Notes: generated by a model from the letters alone, not told the origin. DNA of 64,000 nt from Deltaproteobacteria bacterium (GCA_016704445.1 JADJAE010000007.1:62001-126000), one strand, 5' to 3'. Shown: positions 25,671 to 34,501, counted from the first letter of the stretch. Translations and numbers: made by a program.

Positions 25671-26420
25671 ATGCACATCGAGAGCGCTTCGTGCACCCAC
25701 GTGGGTCGTCGCAGCAACAACGAGGACAGCTGCTGCGCGGTGGAGCCCATCGGCTTCTTCGCGGTGGCGGATGGGATGGGAGGCTACGAGGGCGGCGAGG
25801 TCGCGAGCCGGGTGGCGATCGAGACGCTGGAGCGCTTCTACCGTCGCAACGCGGCGGACGACGACGTGACGTGGCCCTTCTCCATCGACCCGTCGATCGA
25901 CCTGGAGAGCAACATGGTGGCGACGGGGGTGAGGCTCGCGGACGCCAGCATCGCGGCGCAGCGCACCGGGCGTCTCGGGTCGATGGGGTCCACGGTCGCC
26001 ACCCTGGTGGTGAGGGAGGGGAGGGTGGTGGTCGGGCACGTCGGCGACTCGCGGGTGTACCGGGCGCGCGGCGGTCGGCTGGAGCCGCTCACCCGGGACC
26101 ATTCGCTGTACGAAGAGATGCTGGCGATGGGCACGAAGATGGGGCCAAGGAGCGAGTTTCCGCACGCCAACGTGATCACCCGGGCGCTGGGAATGAAGCC
26201 CCCGGTGAAGGTCGACACCCGCGTCGAGCGGGCGCGCGTCGGGGACGTGTACCTGCTCTGCACCGACGGGCTCTACGACGGGCTGAGCGTCGAGCGGATG
26301 GCCGCGGTGCTCTCGACCATGAGGGCGAGGCCGGCGGCGGAGACGCTGGTGCGAGAGGCCTTCGAGAACGGATCGAAGGACAACATCACCGCGGTGGTGG
26401 TGGCCCTGGTGGAGGAGTGA
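25671..26420 (+). CDS. PP2C-type serine/threonine phosphatase
   Basis: 249 residues from ATG 25671 with GAGGAG upstream. Motifs of the PPM/PP2C family are complete: VGRRSNNEDSC (metal Asp), FFAVADGMGGYEGGEVAS (DGMGG), GSTVATLVV, VVGHVGDSRVYRARGGRLEPLTRDHS, LCTDGLYDG and GSKDNITAVVV. The enzyme uses two Mn/Mg ions to remove phosphate from Ser/Thr. It is cytosolic with no membrane anchor. It is 9 bp from the FHA/sigma-54 activator (convergent) and 1.4 kb from a kinase, so the three probably share a signalling pathway. Confidence 0.94.
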   Translation: MHIESASCTHVGRRSNNEDSCCAVEPIGFFAVADGMGGYEGGEVASRVAIETLERFYRRNAADDDVTWPFSIDPSIDLESNMVATGVRLADASIAAQRTGRLGSMGSTVATLVVREGRVVVGHVGDSRVYRARGGRLEPLTRDHSLYEEMLAMGTKMGPRSEFPHANVITRALGMKPPVKVDTRVERARVGDVYLLCTDGLYDGLSVERMAAVLSTMRARPAAETLVREAFENGSKDNITAVVVALVEE

Positions 26421-26429
26421 GCGGGAGCG

Positions 26430-27776
26430 TCAGTCGGCGGCGGCGGTGATGCCGTGGCGGCGGAGCAGCGAGCGGAGGTGCTTGCGGTCGACGCCGGACT
26501 GGCGCGAGGCGGCGGAGAGGTTGCCCTGGCAGGCGTCCATGAGGGCGCGGAGGTAGCGGCGCTCGAAGGCGTGGACGACGAGCGCCTTGCTCTCGTCCCA
26601 GGGGAGCTGCGGGGTGACCGCGGGCCACGGGTCTTCGACGGCGGCGAGGCCGTCGATCTCGACGCGCAGGTCGGCGAAGCACGCGGCGCGGGGGGAGAGG
26701 GCGATGGCGCGGTCGATGACGTTGCGGAGCTCGCGCACGTTGCCGGGCCAGTCGTGACCCATCAGCGCGTCGAGGCCGGGACCTTCAATGGGGCCGGGCT
26801 CCAGGCCGCGGCGGCGGAGCAACTCGGCGACGAGGAGGGGTAGGTCTTCGCGGCGGGAGCGCAGGGGGGAGAGGGTCACCCGGACGACGGAGAGGCGGTA
26901 GTAGAGGTCGGGGCGGAAGGTTCCGTCGGCGACCTGGGCGACGAGGTCGTGGCGCGAGGAGGCGAGGAGGCGCACGTCGGCGGGGCGCTCGTCGTCGGCG
27001 CCGACGGGGCGCACCCGGCGGGTCTCGACGGCGCGCAGCAGGCGGGCTTGCACGGCCGCGGAGACGCCGCCGAGCTCGTCGAGGAAGAGGGTTCCGCCGT
27101 GGGCGCGGACGAAGGCTCCGGCGCGGGCGGAGCTCGCACCGGTGAAGGCGCCCTTCACGTGTCCGAAGAGCTCGCTCTCGAGGAGGGACTCCGGGAGGGC
27201 GCCGCAGTCGATGGCGATGAAGGGCTTGTTGCGCCGCGCGGAGAGGTCGTGGACGGCGCGGGCGGCGAGCTCCTTGCCGGTGCCGGTCTCGCCTTCGAGG
27301 AGCACGGTGACGTCGCTGTCGGCGGCGAGCTCGAGCACGGCGAAGGCCTCGCGCATCACAAGGCTCTCCCCCACGAGCTCGCCGCAGCGGCGGGAGCGCG
27401 AGGGGGCGACCTGCAGCGGGCGGGCGACGGGGACGATGCGCACGAAGCTGCGGCCGAGCTTGAGGGTGGCCCCGAGCGGGACGCTGGCCTCGTGGACGTC
27501 GGAGCCCTCGTAGAGGGTTCCGTTGGTGGAGTCGTGGTCGGTGAGGGTGAAGCGCCCGGCGGAGGCCCTCACGGTGACGTGGCGGCGGGAGACGCGGTCG
27601 TCGGTGAGGCAGAGCTCGCAGGCGGGGTCGGTGCCGATGGTGACGGCGCCGTCGGGGAGGGAGAGCGGGGCGGCTCGGCCTGCGTCGGGGCCTTCGATGA
27701 CGACGAGCTGACAGCGGGGCGAGACGGTGAGTCCAGGGAGCGACTCGCTGTGGACGGTGGCCGCCGGGTCGCTCAT
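26430..27776 (-). CDS. FHA-domain sigma-54 transcriptional activator
   Basis: 448 residues, ATG at 27776. Residues about 20-115 are an FHA phosphothreonine-binding domain (VTIGTDPACELCLTDDRVSRRH and HDSTNGTLYEG). The AAA+ domain starts near 135 (GESLVMREAFAVLELAA) with Walker A GETGTGKE near 165, the sigma-54-contact loop GAFTGASS near 217, Walker B GGTLFLDELGG near 237 and DWPGNVRELRNVIDRA near 345. A Fis-type helix-turn-helix ends the protein (GNLSAASRQSGVDRKHLRSL). Its FHA should read phosphorylation by the adjacent kinase, a pairing common in myxobacteria. It is divergent from the kinase with 23 bp between start codons. Confidence 0.94.
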   Translation of the reverse strand: MSDPAATVHSESLPGLTVSPRCQLVVIEGPDAGRAAPLSLPDGAVTIGTDPACELCLTDDRVSRRHVTVRASAGRFTLTDHDSTNGTLYEGSDVHEASVPLGATLKLGRSFVRIVPVARPLQVAPSRSRRCGELVGESLVMREAFAVLELAADSDVTVLLEGETGTGKELAARAVHDLSARRNKPFIAIDCGALPESLLESELFGHVKGAFTGASSARAGAFVRAHGGTLFLDELGGVSAAVQARLLRAVETRRVRPVGADDERPADVRLLASSRHDLVAQVADGTFRPDLYYRLSVVRVTLSPLRSRREDLPLLVAELLRRRGLEPGPIEGPGLDALMGHDWPGNVRELRNVIDRAIALSPRAACFADLRVEIDGLAAVEDPWPAVTPQLPWDESKALVVHAFERRYLRALMDACQGNLSAASRQSGVDRKHLRSLLRRHGITAAAD

Positions 27777-27799
27777 GGGATGGGCGTAGGATACGCGCT

Positions 27800-28714
27800 G
27801 TGAGCGAGCTGCCGCGACAGATCGGGCCGTTTCGGGTGGTGCGGAGGCTGGGGGTGGGGGGCGTCGGGGAGGTGCTGCTGGCGGTGGCGCACGGGGCGGG
27901 AGGCTTCGAGAAGCGCGTGGCGCTCAAGGTGTTGAGGGAGGAGCTGCGAGGCGACGCGGAGTACGAGCGGCTGTTGGTGGATGAAGCGCGGATGGTGGCG
28001 AGGTTCGATCACCCGAACCTGGTGGGCGTGCACGATGTGGGGTTGTCCAATGGCGTGTACTGGGTGCGTATGGATTGGATCGATGGGGGTGATCTCGGGG
28101 CGCTGATGGGGAGCGGGGAGGAGCGGGCGGCGGTTCCGGAGGGGGTGGCGCTGGCGGTGGCGCATGGGGTCTGCGAGGCGCTGGCGTACCTGCATGGCTT
28201 GAAGGACGAAGCGGGCCGGTCGTACGGGCTGGTGCACCGGGACGTGTCGCCGACCAACGTATTGATCGGGAAGAATGGCGCGGTGAAGCTGGCGGACTTC
28301 GGGCTGGCCAAGGCGACGAGGCACCGGGAGGACACGAGGGCGGGCGTGCGCAAGGGGAAGTACGCGTACATGAGCCCGGAGCAGGTGAGGGGCGGGGTGC
28401 TGGGCGGGGCGAGCGATCAGTGGGCGGTGGGGATTTTGCTGGCGGAGATGATCACGGGGCGGAGGCCCTTCGATGGGGATGGTCCATTGGAGACGATGGA
28501 GCGGATACGGGAGGCCGCGGAGCCTGGACTGGAGGGCATGGCGGAGGACGTGGCGGCGGTGGTGAAGCGGTGCGTGAAGAGGGAAGCCGGGGAGCGATAT
28601 GGCAAGACGGAGGCGCTGAGCGCGGCATTGGGTGCGCTGCGGGCGAGGCGGGCGGAGAGCGACGGGCGCGCGGTGGCGGAGTGGGTGGGGGGGAGGCTAG
28701 GGGATGGTGAATGA
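27800..28714 (+). CDS. Serine/threonine protein kinase (cytosolic)
   Basis: 304 residues, GTG start at 27800. All kinase subdomains are present: glycine loop LGVGGVGEVLLA, catalytic Lys in VALKVL (about 43), HRDVSPTN near 145 with the Pro typical of myxobacterial kinases, DFGLAKAT, and AYMSPEQVRGG (activation segment). There is no transmembrane or sensor domain, so it is a bare cytosolic kinase that ends just after subdomain XI. It shares a short divergent promoter space with the FHA activator gene and a PP2C gene is close, giving a kinase-phosphatase-reader set. The G-rich codon use differs from the more C-rich downstream genes. Confidence 0.94.
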   Translation: MSELPRQIGPFRVVRRLGVGGVGEVLLAVAHGAGGFEKRVALKVLREELRGDAEYERLLVDEARMVARFDHPNLVGVHDVGLSNGVYWVRMDWIDGGDLGALMGSGEERAAVPEGVALAVAHGVCEALAYLHGLKDEAGRSYGLVHRDVSPTNVLIGKNGAVKLADFGLAKATRHREDTRAGVRKGKYAYMSPEQVRGGVLGGASDQWAVGILLAEMITGRRPFDGDGPLETMERIREAAEPGLEGMAEDVAAVVKRCVKREAGERYGKTEALSAALGALRARRAESDGRAVAEWVGGRLGDGE

Positions 28715-29023
28715 GGGCGGGTCCGTCGGTGACCCGGGCTTATCAAGCCCTCGAGGGGCGTATTGGCGGTAGACGTCGACGGAGCGCCGAAGGGCTGCGA
28801 ATGCATTGTGAAGCGTTGTTGTGTAAGCTTGTCATCTCCCAGGGGGGTCGGGACGAGCCAGCAGGCGAATGAGGTGATTAGCTTGATGAAGTGCGCGGCG
28901 GGGGGGGGGGCGGCCTGTTGCGGTGACGTTCCAGTGGAGCCGGCAAGATTCAGCCTTGTAAGGTCGCCGGCAATGCCGCGAAGTGGTGGGAGCGACGCGG
29001 CCCAGTGGCTCTGGGCGACCGCA
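28715..29023. other. Gene-free boundary before NACHT locus
   Basis: No supported gene. The stretch is lower in GC than its surroundings, holds a small perfect hairpin GGGCTT-ATC-AAGCCC (28736-28750) and a run of ten G at about 28903-28912. It separates the kinase gene from the frameshifted NACHT gene, whose 3' end is near 29024. Confidence 0.5.
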
Positions 29024-30560
29024 TCATCGCGTGGTAGGCATCTCCATACCTGCCAGGACGGTTCTCAGGAGCAATCCTGCATCGTCGCCAGCACGCAGCC
29101 CCGCAATCAAGAACACATTGCCCAGCCCGATGCCCAGCACATCACTCGGGCGCAGCGTCCACGCGCGTGCTACCCGGAGTGTCGTCTCGGCTTCGACCTC
29201 ATCGAGCAAGGCGCCGTAGATTCCTCCGAGCCTCTCGCGAGCGTGACAAGGTCGCGGTCCGCATCCTTCGCGACACCCTGCTCGAAGAACGTCTGCCAGT
29301 CGCCTGCCATCCTCCGCAGGAAGCGCTCAACCCCCACGGGCACCACTGCGACCCCGAAGCGCTCGATCCATCGTCGGCAGAGCGCGCTGTTCGTCAGCCT
29401 GAACGTCGTCTCGCCAAACTCGTCCTTCTCCTGGGCGACCATGGCCGCGATCTCGACCGAGAGAAACTCCGCGGCGAGGTACTCCCCCAACGACTTGTGC
29501 AGAAATTCCCAGGCACGCTCGTCCTCGTCGCTTCGCCGTTGCGAGATGGCGAGGATCAACTGGGTCGCCTTCGATCCGGTCTTGTCGGTCTCGATCTGTA
29601 GCCCGAGCGCGGTCAGCGTCTTCTGGAGATCGTCCCGACGGATCACCTCCTGACCGCTCTGCATCACGGCAAATCCGATGACCCGGAGCAGGCGCCGAAG
29701 GTCCGCCGCCGTGAAGTCCTCGCTCCTTCTGGTGCCGAGCGCAGGTCTCCGAGATCACATGGCGATAGACCCGGGCGAGATCCAACCCGCCGTCTTCCGA
29801 AAAGATCGGGATTCCTTCCAGATCCAGCAGCGCCAGGAGCCTCAGCGTCAGCGGCTCATGGATCAACGACTGAAGAACCTCGTCATCCGATCCTTCGGCG
29901 CGCTTCCCCCGTTGCTTCCAGTCGAACGACCTCCCCGTCGCCTCACTCCACCGCTCGCACCACTGCGCCACCTGCGCGTCGTCGAAGGGCAGCAGCGACA
30001 CCACCGTCGCGTCCTCGGGGATCGACGTGTCATCGCGGCTGAACACCGTGTCGCGCCCGAAGCAGACGATCCCCTGCACCCGCTGGTCTCGGAGGAGGTT
30101 CTGCAGCCTCAGGAAGAAGCTCCCCAGCCCTGTGCGAGACGCCTGGATCAGCTCGTCGTAGCCATCCAGCAACAGCACCAGCCGCGGCGCCCGACTGAAC
30201 ACCTGAGCGAGCCCGGCGCCTACCCCATCTGGCAGAGGCATCTCCCGCAGCACCCGCGTGATCTCATCGAACACATCGCGCTCCGGCGACACGTCCCGCA
30301 GTCGGATGAGCAGCGGCTGCAACAGAGGATCACCCGCCAGATCGGCCGCCAGCATGGTGGCCAGCGTGCTCTTGCCAGAGCCGGGACCGCCGACCACGTA
30401 CACCAACCGAGGGTGCTCGCCGCTGGAGTCGCTCATCCACTGCCGCAACGCGGGTCGAGGGTCGAGCTCGATGGGCCGCTCGTCCTTGTCCGTCGCCGTA
30501 CGACCAGCTCGACCATCACGACCACCGCCCTGGACACTCCGTCCGGTATCGGCTGGACAG
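29024..30560 (-). pseudogene. NACHT-type STAND NTPase, frameshifted
   Basis: The protein can be followed through three frames. First, Walker A VYVVGGPGSGKSTLATML (about nt 30370-30420), sensor LVLLLDGYDEL near 30180, and the helical arm to CARHQKERG; then after about 29720 SEDFTAADLRRLLRVIGF and WEFLHKSLGEYLAAEFL; then after about 29240 ARERLGGIYGALLDEVEAET, ending PTTR near 29024. NACHT NTPases oligomerise after ligand binding and trigger an effector; many bacterial members defend against phage. At least two indels (about 29720 and 29240) separate the pieces. They may be assembly errors, since every piece is fully conserved, or a decaying gene. The start of the NACHT frame is unclear: see the 161-residue frame upstream. 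Confidence 0.75.
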
Positions 30561-31001
30561 ATCTTCCCAGCACGTGCGGCCCGGGATGCCCCAGATCGGC
30601 TGCTCGGGCAGCGCCCGAAGCTCCGCCCGGTACTGCTCCCACCAATGCCCGCCCGCCGGCGTGAACGAGTATGGATGCACATGCGCCATCGCCCGATGCA
30701 GGCGAGGCGTCCGTCGCATCATCTCCAGTAGATTGCCCAGCTCCTTCTGCACCACGATGTCTGGTGTCGCTGCCGACAACAGCGCGTGGAGTTCCTGCTC
30801 CGTGACCCGGTCGAGCACGCCGAACACGCGCACTTCGGGCACGTCCGTCGATAGCGAGAACGCCCGCTCGCGCGCTCCGTGGAGGTCCGCCGCCGCGACG
30901 ATCGCCTGGAAGCCCGTCCGGACCTCGTCCATCCGATGCACCAGGCGTCGCAGCTCTCCCAGCGCTGCCGCGACCTCGTTGACGTCGAGCGTGTCGCTCA
31001 T
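30516..31001 (-). CDS. N-terminal helical domain, probably fused to NACHT protein
   Basis: 161 residues, ATG at 31001. Helical N-terminus (NEVAAALGELRRLVHRMDEV) then a compact region (LHRAMAHVHPYSFTPAGGHW, LRALPEQPIWGIPGRTCWED) ending RYRTECPGRWS at a TGA. The NACHT frame overlaps its end and has no start codon nearby apart from a distant ATG giving an Arg-rich lead, so one indel near 30525 probably splits a single protein. If so, this part is the effector or effector-associated domain. I do not recognise it. Its start overlaps the stop of the 119-residue frame by 4 bp. Confidence 0.5.
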   Translation of the reverse strand: MSDTLDVNEVAAALGELRRLVHRMDEVRTGFQAIVAAADLHGARERAFSLSTDVPEVRVFGVLDRVTEQELHALLSAATPDIVVQKELGNLLEMMRRTPRLHRAMAHVHPYSFTPAGGHWWEQYRAELRALPEQPIWGIPGRTCWEDLSSRYRTECPGRWS

Positions 31002-31357
31002 GGCGCTTGCTGCGACCGGATCGCGTCTACGTACAGGGGCTCGATCGAATACGTCGCCCTCTTCCCTACGATCGGCGCCAACAGCCGAAGCAGCAGAGGG
31101 TTCGGCGGCAGGTCCTCCTCGAAGGCCACCTGCTGGCGTCCGGCGCGCACCTCGGTGTCCACCCGCTCGATGATGAACACCAGCTCAGGGGCTCTGCGCC
31201 ATTCGAGCAACTGCTCATTGAGCCGCTTTCGTACCCGAGCGAGGGCGATCGGCAGCTCGGTACGCGATACCTGTCTCTGCGTCAAGGCGACCCGCCCTCC
31301 ACACGGTTGGCCAGCCCTGCCTGGCGTCGTCCGCCTCGCCGTCATTGAAGCACTCAT
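30998..31357 (-). CDS. Small protein, possible C-terminal part of ATPase
   Basis: 119 residues. From about residue 25 it reads RVALTQRQVSRTELPIALAR, then RKRLNEQLLEWRRAPELVFI and LPPNPLLLRLLAPIVGKRAT, a well-formed helical protein. The first 25 residues look non-coding. The frame between 31300 and 31400 in the third phase reads GLAAIEAHECFNDGEADDAR, so the most economical reading is that this is the end of the P-loop ATPase at 31364-32275, joined by two indels. Otherwise it is a separate small gene. Its stop overlaps the next start by ATGA. Confidence 0.42.
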   Translation of the reverse strand: MSASMTARRTTPGRAGQPCGGRVALTQRQVSRTELPIALARVRKRLNEQLLEWRRAPELVFIIERVDTEVRAGRQQVAFEEDLPPNPLLLRLLAPIVGKRATYSIEPLYVDAIRSQQAP

Positions 31358-31363
31358 GCGCTT

Positions 31364-32275
31364 CTATAGCGGCCAGCCCTCGCGCTCTCCCAGGTCCCTC
31401 TCCGCCAGGGGCTGTAGATCCTTCTCGCGGCCGTTGTACGACTGCGTGCGAACCGTCACCACGACCGTGCATCGCTTCGACGCCGCCAGCGTGCCGAGCC
31501 GGTCGAGGAGCACGCTGCACTCCCCACCGTTCTCCAGCCGCGGGTCGAGCAGATCGAGGTCGTCGACCAGGAAGAGCACGCGGCGTGCGTCGTCGATGCG
31601 GCGTCGAAACTCCAGGAGCTGCGTGATCAGCGTGACGACGTGGTCATCCGTCGGCAACGCGATCGCCCACTTGAGCTTCTGCGTCTGGCTTCGGGACTGG
31701 TCGCTCGACCGCGACGCCTCCAGTCTTCCCTCGACCCTGGGCTCCGCCACCGGGCCGGTCGTCGGCGCCGGGCTCTTGAAGGTGACCGACGGCGAAAGGC
31801 TGATTCCGAGCTTGATGGAGCGCAGTCGCGCTTCGGACTCGGAATATTCGGCCTCTATCTGGCGCGCGGGGTCGACCAACGGGAGGAGGTCGTGAAACTC
31901 CTTGAGTTCGCGGTGCCAGGACTCCAGGGCGTCTTCTGTCTTGAACGCATCAGGAAAGCTGGGAAGGGACTTCAGCAGGCTGGTGTACATCTTGGCGAGC
32001 ACCCTGCGCGCTGTGCTCTTGTCACTCGCCTGTACGATGAGCGCCTCGAAGCTCGCGCCCTGGACGATCGCCTCCATCACCAGATACCGCGCGAAGTGCG
32101 ACTTGCCCGATCGGGTGGGCCCATGCACCGCGAGCGGCAGCGTGGGGATCGCGCCCGATAGCAGGATCTCCAGCCCATTCTCCAGCTCGACCTCGCGGTT
32201 GTAGAACAGCCTCCGAAGGTCGCCCTCATCGTCCGGCGGATTGGGGTGAAACAGGAGGGCTGGGTTCTTGCTCAT
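31364..32275 (-). CDS. P-loop ATPase (KAP/STAND-like), partner of NACHT locus
   Basis: 303 residues from ATG 32275 (MSKNPALLFHPNPP); the longer open frame upstream is not supported. Walker A GPTRSGKSHFARYL at about 51-64; Walker B RVLFLVDDLDLLD near 240. The lead-in LRRLFYNREVELENGLEIL before Walker A is typical of AAA/KAP-like ATPases coupled to STAND systems. A coiled linker with KLGISLSPSVTFKSPAPTTG sits in the middle. The C-terminus, EKDLQPLAERDLGEREGWPL, breaks off abruptly, probably at a frameshift (see the 119-residue frame). It is first in a minus-strand operon with the NACHT gene, so the two probably work in one conflict or defence system. Confidence 0.65.
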   Translation of the reverse strand: MSKNPALLFHPNPPDDEGDLRRLFYNREVELENGLEILLSGAIPTLPLAVHGPTRSGKSHFARYLVMEAIVQGASFEALIVQASDKSTARRVLAKMYTSLLKSLPSFPDAFKTEDALESWHRELKEFHDLLPLVDPARQIEAEYSESEARLRSIKLGISLSPSVTFKSPAPTTGPVAEPRVEGRLEASRSSDQSRSQTQKLKWAIALPTDDHVVTLITQLLEFRRRIDDARRVLFLVDDLDLLDPRLENGGECSVLLDRLGTLAASKRCTVVVTVRTQSYNGREKDLQPLAERDLGEREGWPL

Positions 32276-32317
32276 CGGGTTCGCCCGGCGGACCTTACGC
32301 CAGCCCCGGGGCGAACC

Positions 32318-32435
32318 AGACACCTCCCCCCCCCACAGGTGCCTCCCGCCCGCCCCCACCTCCTACAACCAGCACTCACCCCCCCCTCTCTCCCCCCACA
32401 CACCCCACTAACCCCCCCCCCTCGCTGGCGCCATC
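32318..32435. repeat. C-rich low-complexity tract
   Basis: A polypyrimidine-like strand of C with scattered T and A, including long C runs (8-9 bases at about 32327 and 32417). It lies between the start of the ATPase operon and the enoyl-CoA hydratase gene. No ORF uses it. It may form unusual structures and is a prime place for sequencing slips. Confidence 0.8.
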
Positions 32436-32454
32436 GGGTAGTGTCGCCGCCATC

Positions 32455-33246
32455 ATGGAAGCCGCATCCTCCCTCGTGCTCGTCGAGGTCGTCGATCAGG
32501 TCGCGACCATCACCCTCAACGATCCTCGCCGCCGCAACGCGATGACCCCCGAGCTCGGAGATGCCCTCGCCGCGGCGGTCGCCGCGCTTCGCTCCGAGGC
32601 CGACGTGCGCGCGGTCGTGCTCACCGGAGCGGGCGAGAACTTCTCCGGCGGAGGCGACCTCAAGATGCTCGAGAGCCTCCGCGCCGCGCGCTTCATGGAG
32701 GCCCGCGCCTTCATGCTCGACTTCTATGCGCGCTACCTCTCGGTCACCGGCATCGCGGTTCCGACCATCGCCGCGGTGCGAGGTGCGGCCATCGGGGCGG
32801 GGCTCTGCGTGGCCCTCGCCTGCGACCTCTGCGTGGTCGACGCCGACGCCAGGCTGGCCCTCAACTTCTCGCAGCTCGGCCTCCACCCCGGCATGGGAGC
32901 CACCTACCTGCTGCCCCGCCGCGTGGGGGCGCAGCGCGCCGTGGAGCTGCTGCTCACCGGACGGCGCTTCCACGGCGTCGAGGCCGCGCAGATGGGCGTC
33001 GCGCTCGAGGCCGTGGCCGCCGATGAGGTGCTGCCGAGGGCGAAGGCGCTGGCGGCGCAGATCGCCCGCAACGCTCCGCTCGCCGTGCGCGCGCTGAAGG
33101 CCTCGCTCTCGCCCGACCCGGCCGCGCTGCGGGCCGCGCTGGAGAACGAGGCGATGCGCCAGGCCGAGAGCTACGCGAGCGACGACCTCGGCGAGGGGCT
33201 CGCGGCGGCGGTCGAGCGACGCCCGGCGGTGTTTCGCGGGCGCTGA
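32455..33246 (+). CDS. Enoyl-CoA hydratase/isomerase family protein
   Basis: 263 residues, ATG 32455. Crotonase fold motifs: VATITLNDPRRRNAMTPEL, LTGAGENFSGGGDLKMLE (oxyanion and CoA loop), VRGAAIGAGLCVALACDLCV (second oxyanion strand), FSQLGLHPGMGATYLLPRRV and ending helices. Both catalytic positions of the canonical hydratase are not clearly Glu (the second region has HPGMGAT), so it may be an isomerase or a crotonase-like enzyme rather than a strict hydratase. Likely fatty-acid or aromatic degradation. No fatty-acid gene is adjacent. Confidence 0.9.
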   Translation: MEAASSLVLVEVVDQVATITLNDPRRRNAMTPELGDALAAAVAALRSEADVRAVVLTGAGENFSGGGDLKMLESLRAARFMEARAFMLDFYARYLSVTGIAVPTIAAVRGAAIGAGLCVALACDLCVVDADARLALNFSQLGLHPGMGATYLLPRRVGAQRAVELLLTGRRFHGVEAAQMGVALEAVAADEVLPRAKALAAQIARNAPLAVRALKASLSPDPAALRAALENEAMRQAESYASDDLGEGLAAAVERRPAVFRGR

Positions 33247-33299
33247 ACGCCAAAAGGGGCTTTGACGCGCCCGGTGGGGCTGCCCAGGTTTCAGCCACC

Positions 33300-33716
33300 A
33301 TGAGCGTCCACCGCGTCCGACTCGACGTCCCCACCACCGGCCGCGGAACCTACGAGATCACCGATCAGGTGCAATCCGCGGTGGCCGCCTCGGGGGTGCG
33401 CGACGGGCTATGCAGCGTGTTCGTGCACCACACCAGCGCGTCGCTGCTCCTCTGCGAGCGCGCCGACCCGGAGGTGCGAGGCGACCTGGAGCGGTTCTTC
33501 CGGGAGCTGGTTCCGGACGGCGACCCCCGCTATGTGCATCGGGAGGAGGGCGACGACGATATGCCCGCCCACGTGCGCAGCGTGCTCACCGAGTCGTCGC
33601 TCACCATGCCCCTGGTCGACGGCCGCTGCGACCTCGGCACCTGGCAGGGCGTCTACCTCTGGGAGCACCGCCACGCGCCCCACGAGCGGCGCATCACCAT
33701 CACCGTGATGGGGTAG
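33300..33716 (+). CDS. YjbQ/UPF0047 family protein
   Basis: 138 residues, ATG 33300. The protein starts MSVHRVRLDVPTTGRGTYEI; it has the family hallmark CSVFVHHTSASLLLCERADPEV, then RREEGDDDMPAHV (here YVHREEGDDDMPAHVRSVL), ESSLTMPLVDGRCDLGTWQG and VYLWEHRHAPHERRITITVMG. Family members are secondary thiamine-phosphate synthase-like enzymes of unclear role. Length matches. Its 3' end overlaps the NRDE gene by 17 bp tail to tail. Confidence 0.93.
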   Translation: MSVHRVRLDVPTTGRGTYEITDQVQSAVAASGVRDGLCSVFVHHTSASLLLCERADPEVRGDLERFFRELVPDGDPRYVHREEGDDDMPAHVRSVLTESSLTMPLVDGRCDLGTWQGVYLWEHRHAPHERRITITVMG

Positions 33717-34501
33717 CCACCAGCGCGGTGTGATCGACGAAGGCCGTGCGGCAGGGCGGTCCTCCGGCGAAGAGGTAGCGGGCGACGCCCGACGGGGAGA
33801 CCGCGAGCAGCGTGGCGGAGACGGTGCCGTAGCCCGGGGTGTGGACGCACAGCGCCTGGAGCCGTCGAGCGTAGGCCGCGGGCATCAGCGAGCCCGGCGG
33901 CGGTGGAGGGATCGCCCTCGGAATGGAGTGGTCGCCCAGCACCGGGAGCATCGCCGCGAAGACGCCGTCGAGGTCCATCGAGGGCACCGCGGAGAGCTCG
34001 AGTCATGGCGTGGGGAAGCGCCGCCTTGGGAAACCAGGGAGAGCCCATGCGGTCGTTGGTGAGCACGTGCATCCCGGCCGGGAGGCGCTCCACCGTCACC
34101 TCCGGGGCGTCGTCTCGCACGTACGCCACGGCCAGCGATGCGGCGTCTCCGAAGAGCAGGTTGAAGGGGTTGAAGCTTCGTGGCGCCAGCGCCTTGAGGT
34201 GCGCCTCGACCCCGTCGACGGAGCCCAGCCTCAGGGCGTCGAGCACCAGGGCCCCTCGGGAGCGCCTCGTCGAGTCGGGCATCCTCCAGGTGCGCTGGTT
34301 GGTGATCCCCACGAAGAACCCGCGCCCGGTCACCCCGAGCCACGTCCCCCGGCCCTGCCTGTCGAGGCCTCCGGCCACCCTCGGCGACTCCGAGAGCACC
34401 ACCGGCCCGGTCGCCCGGCGGCTGGTGAACTCGTCTCGGTTGGCCGCGACGATCAGCGGATATCCCGGATGTACCCCGCGCAGCGCGATGATGGTGCACA
34501 T
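33700..34501 (-). CDS. NRDE (TANGO2-like) protein, frameshifted
   Basis: ATG at 34501 gives MCTIIALRGVHPGYPLIVAANRDEF, the NRDE family start (N-terminal Cys candidate catalytic residue and NRDE motif). It continues to LPHAMTR at about 34000, then the reading switches to the frame ELSAVPSMDLDGVFAAMLPV and PGYGTVSATLLAVSP, closing FVDHTALVATPSR at the TGA 33700. One indel near 33995-34005 joins them to a protein of about 265 residues. The family hydrolyses unknown substrates, with eukaryotic TANGO2 linked to haem/lipid handling. Both pieces are conserved, so a sequencing error is likely. Confidence 0.82.

Noticed and set aside
28763..29653. 296-codon plus-strand open frame
   Set aside because: Shadow of the NACHT gene on the minus strand; no motif, although its upstream part lies in free space.
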